From positions 27,200-91,199 of the forward strand of contig JH153947.1 in NCBI GenBank assembly GCA_000226015.1: a stretch of 64,000 nt of DNA, read 5' to 3'. Below, piece after piece: positions 42,501 to 57,500 of this stretch. Numbering within the stretch: position 1 is the stretch's first letter; every line of letters begins with the position of its first letter. The position numbers and the translations under genes were made by a program. Origin of the DNA: Mnemiopsis leidyi (Eukaryota > Ctenophora > Tentaculata > Lobata > Bolinopsidae). The notes beneath the pieces were generated by a model. It did no database searches, had not been told where the DNA came from, and saw nothing but the letters and a program-made list of their open reading frames with translations.

Positions 42501-45500
42501 ACTTATTGAGTTCCATAACAAACTGCAACAGACGACGAAATGTAGGCTACATTTCATTTTGGTTCTATGTGGTAGATTGATAAACCCGTTACTTAGATCA
42601 TTACTCTGTGTAAAGTTAAGTGTGTGGCACCAGTGAACAAAAGATCCGAGATGTCAAGCAACTTCTTGTAGATTTAAAGTGAATATGAGTGAGCTATGCA
42701 GTTAATGTAGCCCAAAATTTTTTAGCCCCACATAACAATCTGTTCCATACCTTAAATTCCTTCATCTCACCAAAAAAAGAAGCCCTTTGAACTTAGTAAA
42801 GTCTTTAGTTACATCTATCCATTTTTGTCTAGAATTCTAGAATAAATTGTAGCGAACTGACCGTTCTCCAATACACCGTAGATGATCACCGGACTCTTGA
42901 AAGTTCAAAATTTACCGAAAACTTGCAATATTTGTTTTTTACCAAATATTATGTCTTCTGCGATAGAGACGGGTAGAATAATCAACCAGACTTTAACAAG
43001 AACATGTGACTAACACCCCTAACACTATTTGTATCTCTGTTTACAAAAAGCGACATCTGTACGAGATTTTCCCACCAATTAAAGACCGACGCCTAACGCT
43101 AACTCCAAAACAGAGGTTTCAACTCTTCGGGCTTCCCAGTCGGCACGGTTTGAACAGTAACCTGTCTAAATTTTTGTCAGTTTTGCCGGTAAAACTTTTC
43201 CATATATGTCGCCCAGTCAGTCTACAGCCGACTCCTGCCTGAATGCATGTGATTGATGGCGATGGAACTGTAGCAAGATATTTACTTGATAACGATCATG
43301 TCGACTATTAGCAACCGTCTGATGGCTATCCAATCACCTCCGTCAGCGTACCTGGCACTAATGCCATCTCATTGAAATACTCAAGCCTCATTAGCCATTA
43401 CCGCCGCTCCTTGATAGGCCCTAATGCACTCTACAGCCGCTTAGACCAAATTGGGTAATAGCAAAGCAGTTTGATCATGGACACGACAGGCAAGCTAGAG
43501 CGCCATTATTCCTTAAAACGTGGCGGGCTTGTCTCACGGTCCTTGAATCGGAACAGTGAGGACAAGACACTGTCTTGGACAGATAGCTACAGCTATACTT
43601 TGGCTATACGTGACTCTACTGATCACTTTAAAGACCTGCCACACAACATGCTCTGTCATAACCACGACCTTTTATTAGCTAGATTATTATGATAATACCG
43701 ATAATGAATGAAGCTATTTGCACAGCACTATATAACACACACACACACAATCACAAAATCTCTCTCGCTACCTCTCCCTCTCTCGCTCCACCAGATGCTT
43801 CTTTAAAGTTCGCCGTTTGGACAAGACTGACACACACATCATAAGTCAAAGTTTCATTTTCCTCCTGAAATTTAGAACGGAGTGCTCTTAGACAATAAGC
43901 TGTGTAGCACCCGCTAAACTAATTTGAACTTCAACATGTTGCATTAGATTAGCGAGATGGCCGGTAGGAGGCCAGTCAACACCACCTTAGCTTCACGGTC
44001 CAGATCATGGCTATATATTCACTAGGTAGAGCCTAGAACAATGACTCGGCCAGGACCCAGATGGTCAGAACAGCCTGAGTTGAATCTCTAAATCTGGAAG
44101 CCGTGAAGCGGAACGGTAAATCAGGTGTTACTTGAAGCTTAGTTACCGTTGTTGTAGGATTCAACCTGGTAACATCTAACTGGGACTGTGACGTGGGTGC
44201 AGATCATCATGGTTGGTGAGTCGGGGGAAAAGTCGGATAAATCTTGTTGAAACTTGGATATTGTCGTGCAGGGACTACCGGGGAGTATTGGGATTAATAA
44301 TGTTGCAGGCCGGACCACAGTCCTTTTAATTTTTCATCAAGTTTAAAACAGGTGTGTACAGTGGAAGAACGGTCGTATAGCTGGATGAGCTTGGCTGGGT
44401 GTTAATGAAATGTATATGATTTGCAATGTTCGTGGGTTACGGAGAACTAATCAAGCATCAAACTGAACTGTTACACGTCAAAATCACCCCGTCCAGGTGA
44501 AATGATTAAAAGTCGTCTGAAAGCATCGGTCGGCAAGGTTGGTTCTGATTGCCTGCATCAGCATTCCCAATCAACAGTCAACAAGCAGTCTAATTTATTT
44601 GACCATACATTTACGTACAATCTGAAGCAAACTGAAAAATAAACATGACCTAATTCTTGTCAGACAACAGGCCATTATACTAGCGTATGATGGAAACATT
44701 TTAAAAGTTTATCAAAATAATTACGCAAAATTTCGTCATAGGCGGAAAAAGAGCCTTTTATCTTATCCAATCATATTCTAGCCGGCTCTTAGCAAAGATT
44801 GCAGCCAATATTTTGTATCGATGACGATCAGAGATATGAAATTTTGTATCAACAACGACAACCTTTTCTGAACTCGGTAGTTGTTGTCAAGATGAAAAAA
44901 TGAAACATAGCCGCCAAGAGTTTAAATACAGTAAAATACAGTACTAAAATGAAGTTGTGAATGTTTAATTGTCAGTCAATCAGATTACCGTGTAACTACG
45001 CTGCTTCATACCTGGCATCGAGGTCACGGCGACTAACACATACTGGGATACAGAAATACTAAAGAGGTTTTAAAGGCCGTTCCGGTCGAGTAACTGTTGA
45101 CAGGATTATCAGACGGGAAAATGGAGAAGCGCTAAGTATTGTGAAATTGTTGACTCAAAGTACGATATCTCCCAAGCTCTCTCCGAGGCAGAACTCACCG
45201 TATGAATCAGCTACTGATTTCAACTCCTCGCTGTTCTTCTTGATCTTGTCGATGAGAGCCAGAACACGGGCTATGTCCAGTATTTTACTCTTGTCCATAA
45301 TATGCGCTTATAGTATGGTTGGATATGCTGGACACGCTAGAACGGACAATATTGTGTTAAACAATCCGGAAAATCGTAAACAAACAAGCAAACGAATCTT
45401 TTACTAAACAAGGAAACGAGATGAGAGACGCAAGGCGGCAAATGCGATTGAAAGAAACGAGATGGGTCACAAAACGAAGATCTGGGGAGGAATATCGGAA

Positions 45501-48500
45501 GTGAGAGAAAAATAATGGTGTAAGACGCTAATGACACGCGAAACATTGAGTACACTACAGACTGAAGTGAGAGAACCGCTCTACAGGGATGAGAACAAAT
45601 TATCACGCATTAATATAAAGAGTCCGCGGGTACATACGTCGGCCGTTGCTTCCTACTATACCCAGACCAGCTCTCTCTCTCTCTATACTCTTTCTTACTT
45701 GGCCGGACCTGCGGACCCAGGATCCGTAAAATCCGGCTATCGTGCTGAATGGGGAGCTAATGAGTAATGAAATAAAGAGCTCGGTATAAACCCATCAAAA
45801 TACACAGAATAAAGACTGCAACACATTAATTCCTCCGCGTATCCCGCCATATAAGGGCAAATGAAACAGGTGAGGAGGACGGTCCAGTCATGTGACAAGG
45901 CAGCTGGCGCTCTATTGGTCGGATAACCGGCTCACTGGCAGCTACGGGTTTGTACACTTCAGCCTACAGTGACATCCCTAGTGCTGAATATTAGCACTCG
46001 CAAAGTGGCTGGGTAGCAGAAGTTACAAGCATCGTTTCTGGGGTGAGATCAAGATACGACGGCTCGACAATAATTACAGGGCTGGACAAAGGAACTGTTC
46101 TCCGGAAGTAACAGAGAGGACTGTAGAGACGTAAAGAGAGAAACTTTAGCAGAGCTACAGAGAGAGAGAGAGCGTGTCGTGATCTGGAGCTGATCATGAT
46201 GATTACTAATGACTTGAGCACAACAAGCACAGATATATTATAACTACTGAGTAGTGCGACAGCAACACAGAGAGAGAGATGGCCCAGTGAGTGCTAGCTG
46301 AGCTGCTGCTGTCATGCTTCGTTACACACCACTGAACTGCACGTTATGAGTTGACAACCAATGAGCTGCCAGTATCAGCTCTCTCTCTCGGCTAACTCCC
46401 AGGACCTCGTCACCACAACACGAGCATTAGTTGTATCCCTCAGCCGGCCACATTAACTAACAACCTGGTTACAAGGAACTGGAAAAGTGGGACTAAAGTG
46501 CGACGAAACAGAGCAAACTACTGAGTTAGAACCGTGGGACAAGCAGATGTGAAGAGCAAGGATTTGCGAGACAGCTCCTTTATCAAGCACTGCGTCCTCG
46601 GTCCAGTAGCTTATTACATGTAATGTAAAACAAAAAGGAGCCGCTAGTGGCACATGACTGTAAAAACCTTTAACACGCGAACTGAACTGTAAAAGAACAA
46701 AGAGTTGCGTAAATAAAATCCCGTCATGAAATTAGCTGGAACTCCTTTTAAGGAGTGCACGAACAACAAACACCGGTTCCAATTCCGGAATGGTCGGGCT
46801 GCCATGTAACCCTATTGCCGTCTACGCGGCCTGAATTACCGCCCGAGTTCAGAACAGATCATTGTGAGATAGTTCCACGATAGAACGAAGGGTCGGCTGT
46901 TATGTGTGTGCGTGTGCAGGAATAAGTGTCGTATCGGCTTTCTTCACTGCCTCCACCAACCAGATAAATTATTGCAGTTTCAGTCAGTGGGTATCTGCCA
47001 TATTTTATGTGATGTGGTGGAAAGTGATCCGCCTAACTCGAGGCACCACACTAAATCTTGTACTTTTTGTTAAAAATGGATGAAGGAATCTTCCAGAACG
47101 AGAAGTATGCGTGCAAGTGCTGGAGGAAGAGAGGAGAGGAGGAGTATCGCTTCTAATGGTCAAAATGAAGAGGGAGAAAGGCGCATCGCATGTAATGGTC
47201 AAAATGAGGACGGAGGCGTATCGTTGAAACTTAAAATTAAGTCAGGTCATCAGGAAAGTCTGTCAGTTCCTTTAGTCTTGTAACTAACAAATTATAGGGG
47301 TACTCAGCAGTCAATTATTGTTCTTATCAAGTCCAATAAACCTAATCATAGGCCAAATAATAGTTAAGATGCTTGGCATACCTTCGGCAGAGATCTCCTC
47401 AAGGGTAAGGATTCCGAGCGCTTTGGCGAGATCGTTGTCATACCAAACTAGGAGTTCCCGTTCTCTTGGAATGTCGCACGTGACCTGAGACAGTTAATTG
47501 ATTAATGGGCTGCTAATTGATGTTTGTCAAAGTTAATCACAAACTCATAAACGTCTGACTTCTTCCGTCATTGTTGGGAAAATTTCAAAGGGCGCTTTGT
47601 CATGAGCTCACCTCGTAAAATATTCGGTTTCCCAGTTGAAAGGCCACCAAGTTTTGTTCTCTACGATTTCTGGCTCTGTTAACAAACCCCATCCAGTGGT
47701 CAGCTGGTGTGGACGGAGTCTGGCCGAGTAACAACGGACTTTGCTGAAATAATAATAGGTCAGTCCTCCATTTACCATAAATATAATCTAAAAATAGCTG
47801 CGCGGGGGACGAGGGCTGTCATTCTTTTTAACCATGTTCCTTGTTGCGACCCAGTAAAGAAATAACGATACCTTTTATTGTTGAACCTAAGGTCACTCAT
47901 GGTCAATCTACATTTACTTACAGTCCGTAAACATAGAATTATTCATAGATTAGGACGTAATCGCAAAACTTAAAAAATTCGCACTCACAACAATAAAACT
48001 TTTTCTATTGGGACTTTAAATATGTGGACTTAGACTTTGAGCTTTTCACGTAATACTAATAGGACTTAGTACGAACGTTTAAGAGCGCCCGAACCGTCGA
48101 AATTGGAAAAACAAATCTGCGGTTAAATTTCTTCAATTGCTATTACCAATTTTTTAGCTTTGCATGACGGTAGCGCGTATTTGAATCGTCACTTGATAGA
48201 TCTATTATGCTTATGCCAGACACCCCTTATGCCAGACACCCCTTAAAGACTACGTTATAGATCAGGGCAAAATTCATCATTTCTATTAGGCTGGGATACC
48301 GATTATACGATATCTTGATGACTTCTATGATTTAAGTATCCTGATCATTCATATAATATAGCACGGTATTTCTAGGCAAAGGTTTTCTTGTCATATGTGA
48401 CATGACAGCGATTAACCAATCTGAAGTTAGATAAGATAGATCATAGATCAGTATGAAACAACGCTAGAAATTTTATCCTTTTCCAATTTCTGTGAATATA

Positions 48501-51500
48501 ATTCTCGATTGTAGATATACATATGCTGAGATACATTAACATATCAAAGATACAAATCTGATGATCAGGATTCAGAAGGTCCAAAACTATTTTCATTTGT
48601 AAGCGTTTGGCTCCAATACTTATGCTGCCCAAGTGCAAGTGACACTGAGACTGACTGTAAGCACTTACGCAAAAGCAGGAAACTGAGCTATAGCTTATAT
48701 GAGATCACGTGTTAATAAAATTAGACTTTCCACTGGTTGGCACGTGCTATCATGACAGGATCCAACTTCCCAATCAGTCCAGACTTAACAACAGATGCAG
48801 AGTTTCTAGGCAACAGCTAGAATCCGCGTTGTGCACGGACTTGGCGAAATTTTGCGGGTTTTGTTCGAATTTTTCAATTTGTTTACGAATCGCAGAGCTA
48901 GGATCGAGATTGAGACATCGACCTGAGTCTCGTTTTGAGTTCACATTGAGACGAGTCAATCAAGGTATCGTCTAAAAGTTCGATCTTTGTCTCTTGAATA
49001 TTGACGAGGCAGGTACATTTAATTTTCCGGAAAAAACAGCACCAACTGTGGCGTGTGGGACTATTGGGCTGATATTTGGTAAACTGCACAGTTTCTCGAA
49101 TTTCGATGGTTATCATTATCTAAAGTCCGCTAATTCTCAAGATGCTCTCGACTCTTTAATTTTTGCCGAATACGACCCATCACAAAGATGGTTTAAAAAT
49201 TATTGGTTTTAGCCTTGAGGTCATAGCATGTTAGTAGATAAAATTCACACAATTTTTGTGCAACTGCTTTGAAATAATTCTTTTATAAACCTCTATTTAT
49301 ATGACAATGCGAGTACAAGTTTATAGGTTCATATTACCAAAATCCTAACCAATTCAGCTTTGCATATCTAAAATTGAATATTTTTGTTACGAATTTGCAA
49401 CAATCTTTTCATATATCAATTCATGAAAGCGTAATTGCATTACTAATATCAGGTGCTTCAGCCACCATTTCACGTCAGAATTACAAAAATGCAAACCCCC
49501 ACATTTCGGTTTGAGGCATTGAAAACGTGACCTAAAAGTTCAAAAGCAGAAAAAAAGTCATTTGCTCCATTCCATCTTAGTTTTTGAGTCATGAAATTTG
49601 GAAATGGGCCGTAAAAAGCTAACATTGTAATGTGGGTTGCTAGGAGGGCTTCGACTCTAAGTTATAGAGTTAAATTATGTTTAATGAGCTCTATGATAAA
49701 ACTATCAGATTTATGACTTGCACAACCCAGCTATTTTCAGGGTCTTTGATTCAGTCCGGTTAACGCCCGAAGGTCGAACTCTGATTAAAAGCGTTGTTTC
49801 AAATATTTCAAGCGCGCGCTTACAATTCGGTGATTGCAGCACATAAGTCTCAGCGCCACGTCCTCGGACGTTCGCGATGCGCAGCGCATGAGCCTGCAAA
49901 CCAGAGAAACGCGTTGTTTCCACCCATCTTCAGATTGTCGAGTCTCACTAATGCTATGCATAGCAGAGATGCATAATGAGGGAAGTTGCAGCATTTCTTT
50001 CAACTGGAACCTGCCAGACACGAAGGCAGCTGCGCAGTGAGGTCGCGTTGCGAGCCGTGCGATCGCCCCCTCGCAGGCGGGGTTGTACGCGGGAGCGCAC
50101 GAGACACACTACACGAGAGAAGTAAAGCACGAGGCTAACTGCACTGAGAGCATATGGAGCTGTTATGGCAGGTGGCTCACTGCACCAATGACGTGACGAT
50201 GGAGTCATGTGTAGGCTACGAGCCTGACCTGCCCTACCAGCTCGCCGAGGCAAATGACTACGCGGTCAGTTACTGGCATTACCATCACCTGCTTTATTAT
50301 AATATTTTCTTGTCATTCAACCATATTAAATAATATACTGTATTGAACAACTTCAAATCATTAGCTTGTACTTGCCTTTCTTTCTGGTAGAATTATCTAT
50401 TGTGGACACGTGGCTTTTAATTGTTACGAAAAACAATGCTGCCATTATTTACTAAAATTCCGTTCGGCACATAACCTTAGCCATAAACGATCGGCAAATA
50501 ACGAATAACCGAAAGATTCACTCACCTTCCAAGCGTAGCCGATGGAGTTAACATTATTGCCGGTGTAAGGGCCGAATCTTGTCCCTGCTGGTATGGGTTC
50601 CTGGGCCCACACTCCCATCCCCGCACCAGGAATGGATGAGGGGCGAAGATAGACAAATCTGGGCATCTGTGTCATGAGCGCGGCTGCATTAGCTGCTGTG
50701 CTACTTGGGGGGCTGACAAACCTGAAATAGGGTGTATTGTCAAGGAAGGTGAACAGCAGATCAGGGGGAATATGGCATGTGTGAGAGACCATCTCATTGA
50801 AATCAGTTAGTTAAGTACGCCCATTAGCCTCGGATCTGCCCGAGATTTTATGGCATTTCAAGCCGGTTACAGATTAGTTGACAAACGACCAACATTCACA
50901 TCATTCGAAGCGGCTAGATGAGCAGATCGGAGGCTCGCAATAGACGTAGTGACCAGACGACCTAGACAAAATGGCTAGGAGCAATGTCTAGACAAGTGAG
51001 CATAGTAAAGAGACACAAACACACCCTGGATAACAAAGAACAGTGATAGCATAACAAAATAACTGCTACCTTGGCGCGAGGTGTAGGGATCTAAGTTCAG
51101 GACTAACACGTGCGTTTTCTAAAGGTCGACACTTAAAACCTCATTAGAGTCGAAAATTGTGTTTTTAGAACACAGCGAAAAATTTCAAAAATTTCCTTAA
51201 TTCGAGAATAACTTTATAAGAACGCGATGAGGAATTCAAATCGAGTTTATGCACTAGTAGAAGTACATAAAAAAACACATAGCGATCTACTCATCAGACA
51301 CCAATGACAACCATAATTTGTTATCAACTCCAATGCACCTAGACCCATGTGCCTGCAATCCCACGAAAATGTCTATCGCACCTTTTTTTCTGATATCCAT
51401 TTTGTCAAATTCATTGTACCCAATATACTCTAGTCTCGCAGACTCTAAGTACCAAATCATACAATATGGTGTCATAACGTGAATATTGAAATGTATTTGC

Positions 51501-54500
51501 TATATATAAAGGGCCCGCCGAACGTGCCCCATTAGCTATCACACTGTTCCACCTGGTGGACCGACTCCTCACTGTACAGCTCTAAAATTACCAAAAACTA
51601 ACATCTCTCTGATGGAGTTCATTATCGATTGTCATCTGATACACGTCGCTCTTAGGAAACCAACAAAGCAGAAAACATTGCACCGAAGATCGAATAAAAA
51701 ACGTATCGGATGTTGGGGGTGATTAAGTGCTGATCTATAAAAATATCGCCTCCTCACGATGTCGAACATGCACCTGCAACTAGCGAATATAACTTTCCTT
51801 CGGGGAACTCTTACTTTACTTTTCTCTGGACATAGAACGAGAAAGTTCAACTGAAACGTTAGACCTCAAAGAGCAGTATCAAACTGTCCAGCTCCGTTTC
51901 AACATGGAGTGGACACGGTTCACATGATGTTGGTTACTCTTCGCACCACCCCGCAAGCGGACTGGGCTCTCTCTCTTTCCTTGCACAAAATCCATTACAA
52001 CATCCTTGCAACTTAGTTCCAGCCTAGGAAAAGCCTAAACTACCGTAAAACCTTAGTTCAGGATCCGCCTTCAAGCGCGACATTCTGTCCGTTATTTGTC
52101 TTGGATCGCGCGAGAGTTTCACCGCTTTGCGGTAGAAACTGTCTCGGTCAACCGGAAACAAGTAAAAACCTTCCTGCTATTCAGCCCTAATTTAGCGGGG
52201 GCTATAATACGGCAACAGCTAGATGGAAGCTTGCTAGGACTTGAAAATTGGGTGGTTAGATGTTGGGCAGAAATATGACCGTCGACGGTCTAAATAGATC
52301 TACTGTTCCTTTTCTGAAGATGACATACGTAAATACAGATTTTGCACGTTTAACAGGAAAATATTCGCGACCTTAGTCTAATAGCATTTGAAATATCTAT
52401 ATGTAAAAAGAAAGAACTTACTTATTATTTCGATTGTCTATTTGCCGGACGTTATAAAACCTTGAAAATGTGACAATAAGTTTACAAGTCACTCAAAAAC
52501 GAAACTTCATTCTCATAGCCATTCAGACTGACTTAGAAAGCTCTCGATCACAAAAAGCCTAGACGAGCCGCAGCGAACGTAAAAAAAACAAAAAGACAGA
52601 CTGAGGAACGTACAAACAGTCAGACAGAGACATAGAAACGAACGTACCGGCTCTCTGAAGTGATGGGAGGTTGGTATCTGGGCGAGGGAACGTGCGGTAT
52701 CGTGTAGTCGGGGTATGGCATCTGCATCATCGTTGTAAACGAGGCTGCACCCTGAAAAAACAAATCGATTTTAACGTTTTGAATGATCAATCTATAAAGC
52801 ACTCTTGCTCTTCTTCATTTAACTATGTAATTTAAGTTCAGACCAAGTTATAGTCACGCCAGATATTTGATATAGAAAGAATTTTGTCAGGACTTCGCGA
52901 CATATAAGTCGCCGGCATCATGTTGCCGAGTAATCTCGATCGGTTTGCCAAAGGAGGCATTGGGTCGTATCGACATCGTTAAAAAATAATGACCCCTTTT
53001 AGCTGATCTTCAATCGCATTATTAACTGTAGGTTTTGTAATTTCAAAGCGGTACTATACTCGGGCCCGCGAGATGGATAAAATGACGGTTTTTGGAGGGA
53101 CCGTGGTCGTCAAATGTGAAGATGGTCACATAGAAATTGGTTCTGATATAATTATCAGACCTGGGGATACACCGAGTTGCTCATCGAAGGTGAAAGGCGG
53201 GAGATTGAATGACAAGATGTGAAAAGTGAGTTACGACGGGGATATTTGTGTGAAATAGCTGCGTACAGGGACACGTGACAGATCAGGCTGGTGTGAAGAG
53301 AGGTGGCAACGAGCTAATGGGCATAGTTAGCATGTGGTACAAGTCATGCGTCCCCCGCCATTAGTTCTAATAGAAATTTCAGAGGACGCCATGATTAGCA
53401 CTAAGATGTGTGAGCTTTAGGGTCAATCGAGGCTAGATTAATGGGCCTGTGATACTTTTAAATCCATTTGGGCTCATAGTTCTGTGTAATAGATTGAAGA
53501 AATTAGATGATGCACTGGAGAGTAAAGGTTTACTAATTAATAAGGTTAACATCTGAGGCATGATTCTGAAAATAATTGAAATCTTATCGACGCTTTTAGG
53601 TCATCTCAAATGTTTCAATGGTCGGGCGGACAGTTATTCCGTTTCCCCTAAACGTGAAGCCATGCCGTCCCAGGACATTAAAATGTTTGAACATTTAATT
53701 TCGTGGAGATGTAACAAAACCGGGGAAATTAAGAAATTGACATAACACGCGAAGTTGAGATATCATTGGAATGGAGGCTGTGTTTGCGATAGCACCAATC
53801 CGTAACACTGCACGCAGGCCCGCTGCCTAGAACTAACTTGCACCATCCCACTACATTATGCCTCATAATCCTAAATCAATTACTTTCTTGGACCCTCAAA
53901 GCTGGGGACAACGCGTTAGCAAACACCCCCTCTCAAATTAAAAGCATTATTCGTTTCAATTACCTATTAACGGAGTAGCAGTGGGCGGCCGCCGACCCGG
54001 CACAAAATCGTCATCATAATCTACTGGTGTTCTCAGCCAGAAAGGGAGGGTTGCCCTAACGCCAGGGAGAGATGCTGGTACTCTCACGACGTTTTGCCTT
54101 GCACTGCTAGGTCAGATGGACACAAATATAGAGTGAGATTCACACTTGTAAGGTTTGCGCTCCTCATCATCTCTCTGTACGTGTGAAGGAAAATCGCAAA
54201 GAGAGAGAGAGAGAGAGAGAGAGGGATCTATATGAAGCAGCAAACCGAGCAGCGAAGTGTAGTGGAGGTGTTTAATCACGAGACCAAAACTTTAACAAAT
54301 AGTGAAAGTGCACAAGTTCACAGTTTGGGGGTGTATGTCTGGGAACAAATCTATCGGTAAAAAGTTATATCGATGCGCTAGCTGAGAGCTAATTTGAGCT
54401 ATTTGAGAGTGTCGTGTCAGACATAATATGTAACTCTAACGGATATGGGTTCGTACTAGGAGTAAGGTCGGACCTAAGTGAGCATCGTACTAATCTTTTG

Positions 54501-57500
54501 TAGCAGTTACAGAACAAAACCATACACCCGGCCACGGTAGCGTGGGTCGGCCAAGCTCAGCTGCACATCCCAGCCGGATCTATACAGCTCTGTAACAACG
54601 GTAACGGACTATGGCTTTTGGAAATAAAAAGTACCAAAGAGAGTTTGTTACGGAAAAGATTTTCAAAGAAGTTAGAAGGGGTGAAGCTTCAGAACTGAGT
54701 TAGCTCGGTACCAGTCGGCCCGGGCTGCGTTCTGCCTGGCGGTGGGAACTCCATCCAAAGACGACAACCATCCGACCTATCGCACCTATCACTAGATGCA
54801 GACCTGTTGGGCCACTTTAATTGCCAAATAATAAAATTGACAGCCAGAGCACATCCATACAGTTGGATACACGGGGTCCACATCTATTGAACTGCTCAAC
54901 AAAAGTCCGATTCTTATTTGAATGACAAACCTTCGCATGGGATCTTTGAGGCAAGATTCCGCTTGCAATAGGACATTTGCATAAACCATAAAGGAAAGAA
55001 GGTAAATCAGAGCAAGAGAGAGGAGGGCTAAAGGAGTAGAGGTTTGTGGTTCCCTGGTGGTCTAAGCCGTGACATTGTCCCTGATCTCGGGGCAAGGCGT
55101 GAGGAAGACCCGGGGACTTCCCTTTGGTTAGCCCCCACATAGACCACTATTCGGACAGACGCGGCACTTTCTGCCGACACATTCTCTAGACACAAATCGA
55201 TAAAATAAAGAGAATTGTATTGTCCTAACTTAAGATTTTAGACTTAAAAAGTAAAAGTTTTGTCTCTTACATTGCAGTTGGGTACTTAGTAGGTCAGGTA
55301 CAACTTGGGGTTAAAAGAGGGGATGGATGAGTCAGAATACGGCGTTTAAATTCTCACGCATGACGTAAAAACCAGTTAGGTCATAGAAAAAGAGAGCCGG
55401 AAATGAACGCAAAATTTCATCCGTGATTCGTGGATTACGAAATGCGCTGTTTGCGGTTAACGATAGTCGGCGCCTCTACAGCAGCATCAACATCAGCTGA
55501 CCGTGCTGTACTTGTGCAAATCGGCACTGACCGTAAAACAGTGAACCAGGCACCGCCCTCTCTCCCTAAAAATAGACAGCTCACAGAACCCTGTGACAAA
55601 CTACACCGCTCCCCCAGAGAACCGATTTTCTGAGGCAGGACCTGCCAGTAGTTCAGTACAAAAACCCTGGCACAGATCTCACAAATAGGCATAGTTTCGG
55701 GGAGGGATCACCTCTTATGCCGACAATGACGGAGTAAGATAGTGATACCTTCTTTACATTGTCTGATCCAATTGAGGGCATGAAGAATCCTAAATAGCAG
55801 ACGGGCCTGATTAGATCAGCAAGAAGAACGATGTTTGTGACACCCACCGGCTGCAAGCAAATATCAATTGTAGCAATGTTTAATGTGTAGTTAAGGAATA
55901 CGCAAAATTGGGACGGCAAAATTATTGATCTCTTCTCTTCAGCCTAACAATTACATTGTGATTTGTATTGTCCTCCGAGGTGAATATAACGACTAAGGAA
56001 ACGCACCAAAAGTTGTGCACACATCGTTTAAATAGTACACTTAAAATTTAGGTATATATTAATCGCTGACTGTCAGAAAAAAATGAAACTTTAATCCTCG
56101 CGTACCTGGAGATCCCGGGCATTTTTACAGATAGGTTTGATAACCATGGGAGGAGAGGGGCTTTCACGAACAAGAACAACAGGACAAAAAGACAGACTGT
56201 GTCTAACGAGCAGGTCAAAACAATGTAAACTGTGCTGAAAAACGGCCGTTATCACGAGGGTTGCGATATGTTTGGTATTGTCAGTACTGTGCCACTCACC
56301 ACGCGCCCCTCACGTGACCTATCACGTGAGAGAAACGCGCGCCAATGGCACACCTCCGCTCTACTGTGTAACTTGAGAGACGGATCAAACACGTATTGGT
56401 ATGGGTACCCGGGTAGAGTTTGGAGAAAGAGCTGAGTTGCTCGGCCAAGAGAGAGAGAGAGAGGATCAACTAGATGAACAAAATGAGGATTAATCTGCCA
56501 GCTTGCAAGAAAAGTGGTGCCATGATCATAACAAGCTTCACAATCAACATCACATTTAGCTGGATCTAATATGACGGACTTCTTATTCATGAGGTAACGA
56601 GTTTTACAAGAGTCAGGGCGCAACCTTCTCTCCTGGGCTGGCTAGGGATCTGCGCTAACTTTTAGAGGGTTCTCGTGGATTTAGTGTGTTCTGGTCGGTG
56701 CCTTGTTCGTGCAGCTGCATCCCTAGTTCTTTGTGGTTCTCTACGTCTGAGTCCTGCCAGCTAGTTTTGTTGCTTATCCGCCCGTTTGGCTTGGTTCGCT
56801 TGTACACGGCCGTGTGAGTGTGTCAGACTCGCCTTGTCTGGGCTCCTTGTTTGCGCTGACAGTCCACGATCAATATCGCAAAAATTTACATTTAGCAGTA
56901 CATGTCCGAATTTGGAAACACTATATTAAAACCCTGTTTGTAGCATATCACGCGAATTTTCTAAGAATATCGACATGAAATTTTCTTGCTGACCTCATTT
57001 TACAATGTGTTTGTCGTACAAGTAGATGGTATATTTGTGAAACCAAAACGTGTCTACCACAAACTAGACTCACCATATAAAGCTACCAAAACAATTAAAT
57101 GGGGCCCAGCCTTTCTACATTGGAGACAAACAATAGGTTAAACGTAAGCGTGCCATTGTGAAGAGGTCTCGACTAGAAGTGATACACGGAGAACAAGTTC
57201 AACTGACAAACACAAGAAACAGTTTCTCTCGTTTTACGACTTGACACATATCACCCGCTCTAAAGTAGCTACAGTTGTGATTGGCCAGATAGTAGCGAGG
57301 GAAGCCCAGTTGCACGTGGCAAAACAATTCAATACGGGACACTATCTGAACGGATCTAGCTCAGTCTGGAAATCGGGCATCGGGCTAAACGGCAAAGAGG
57401 GAAACTCTAAAACAAGTCTAAAAATTTGGGCATATAAGCTTACCTGGAGGGAGGATGAGAGGTGACTTTGGTCCAGCATTCTTGATTTCTGTGGTGCAAC

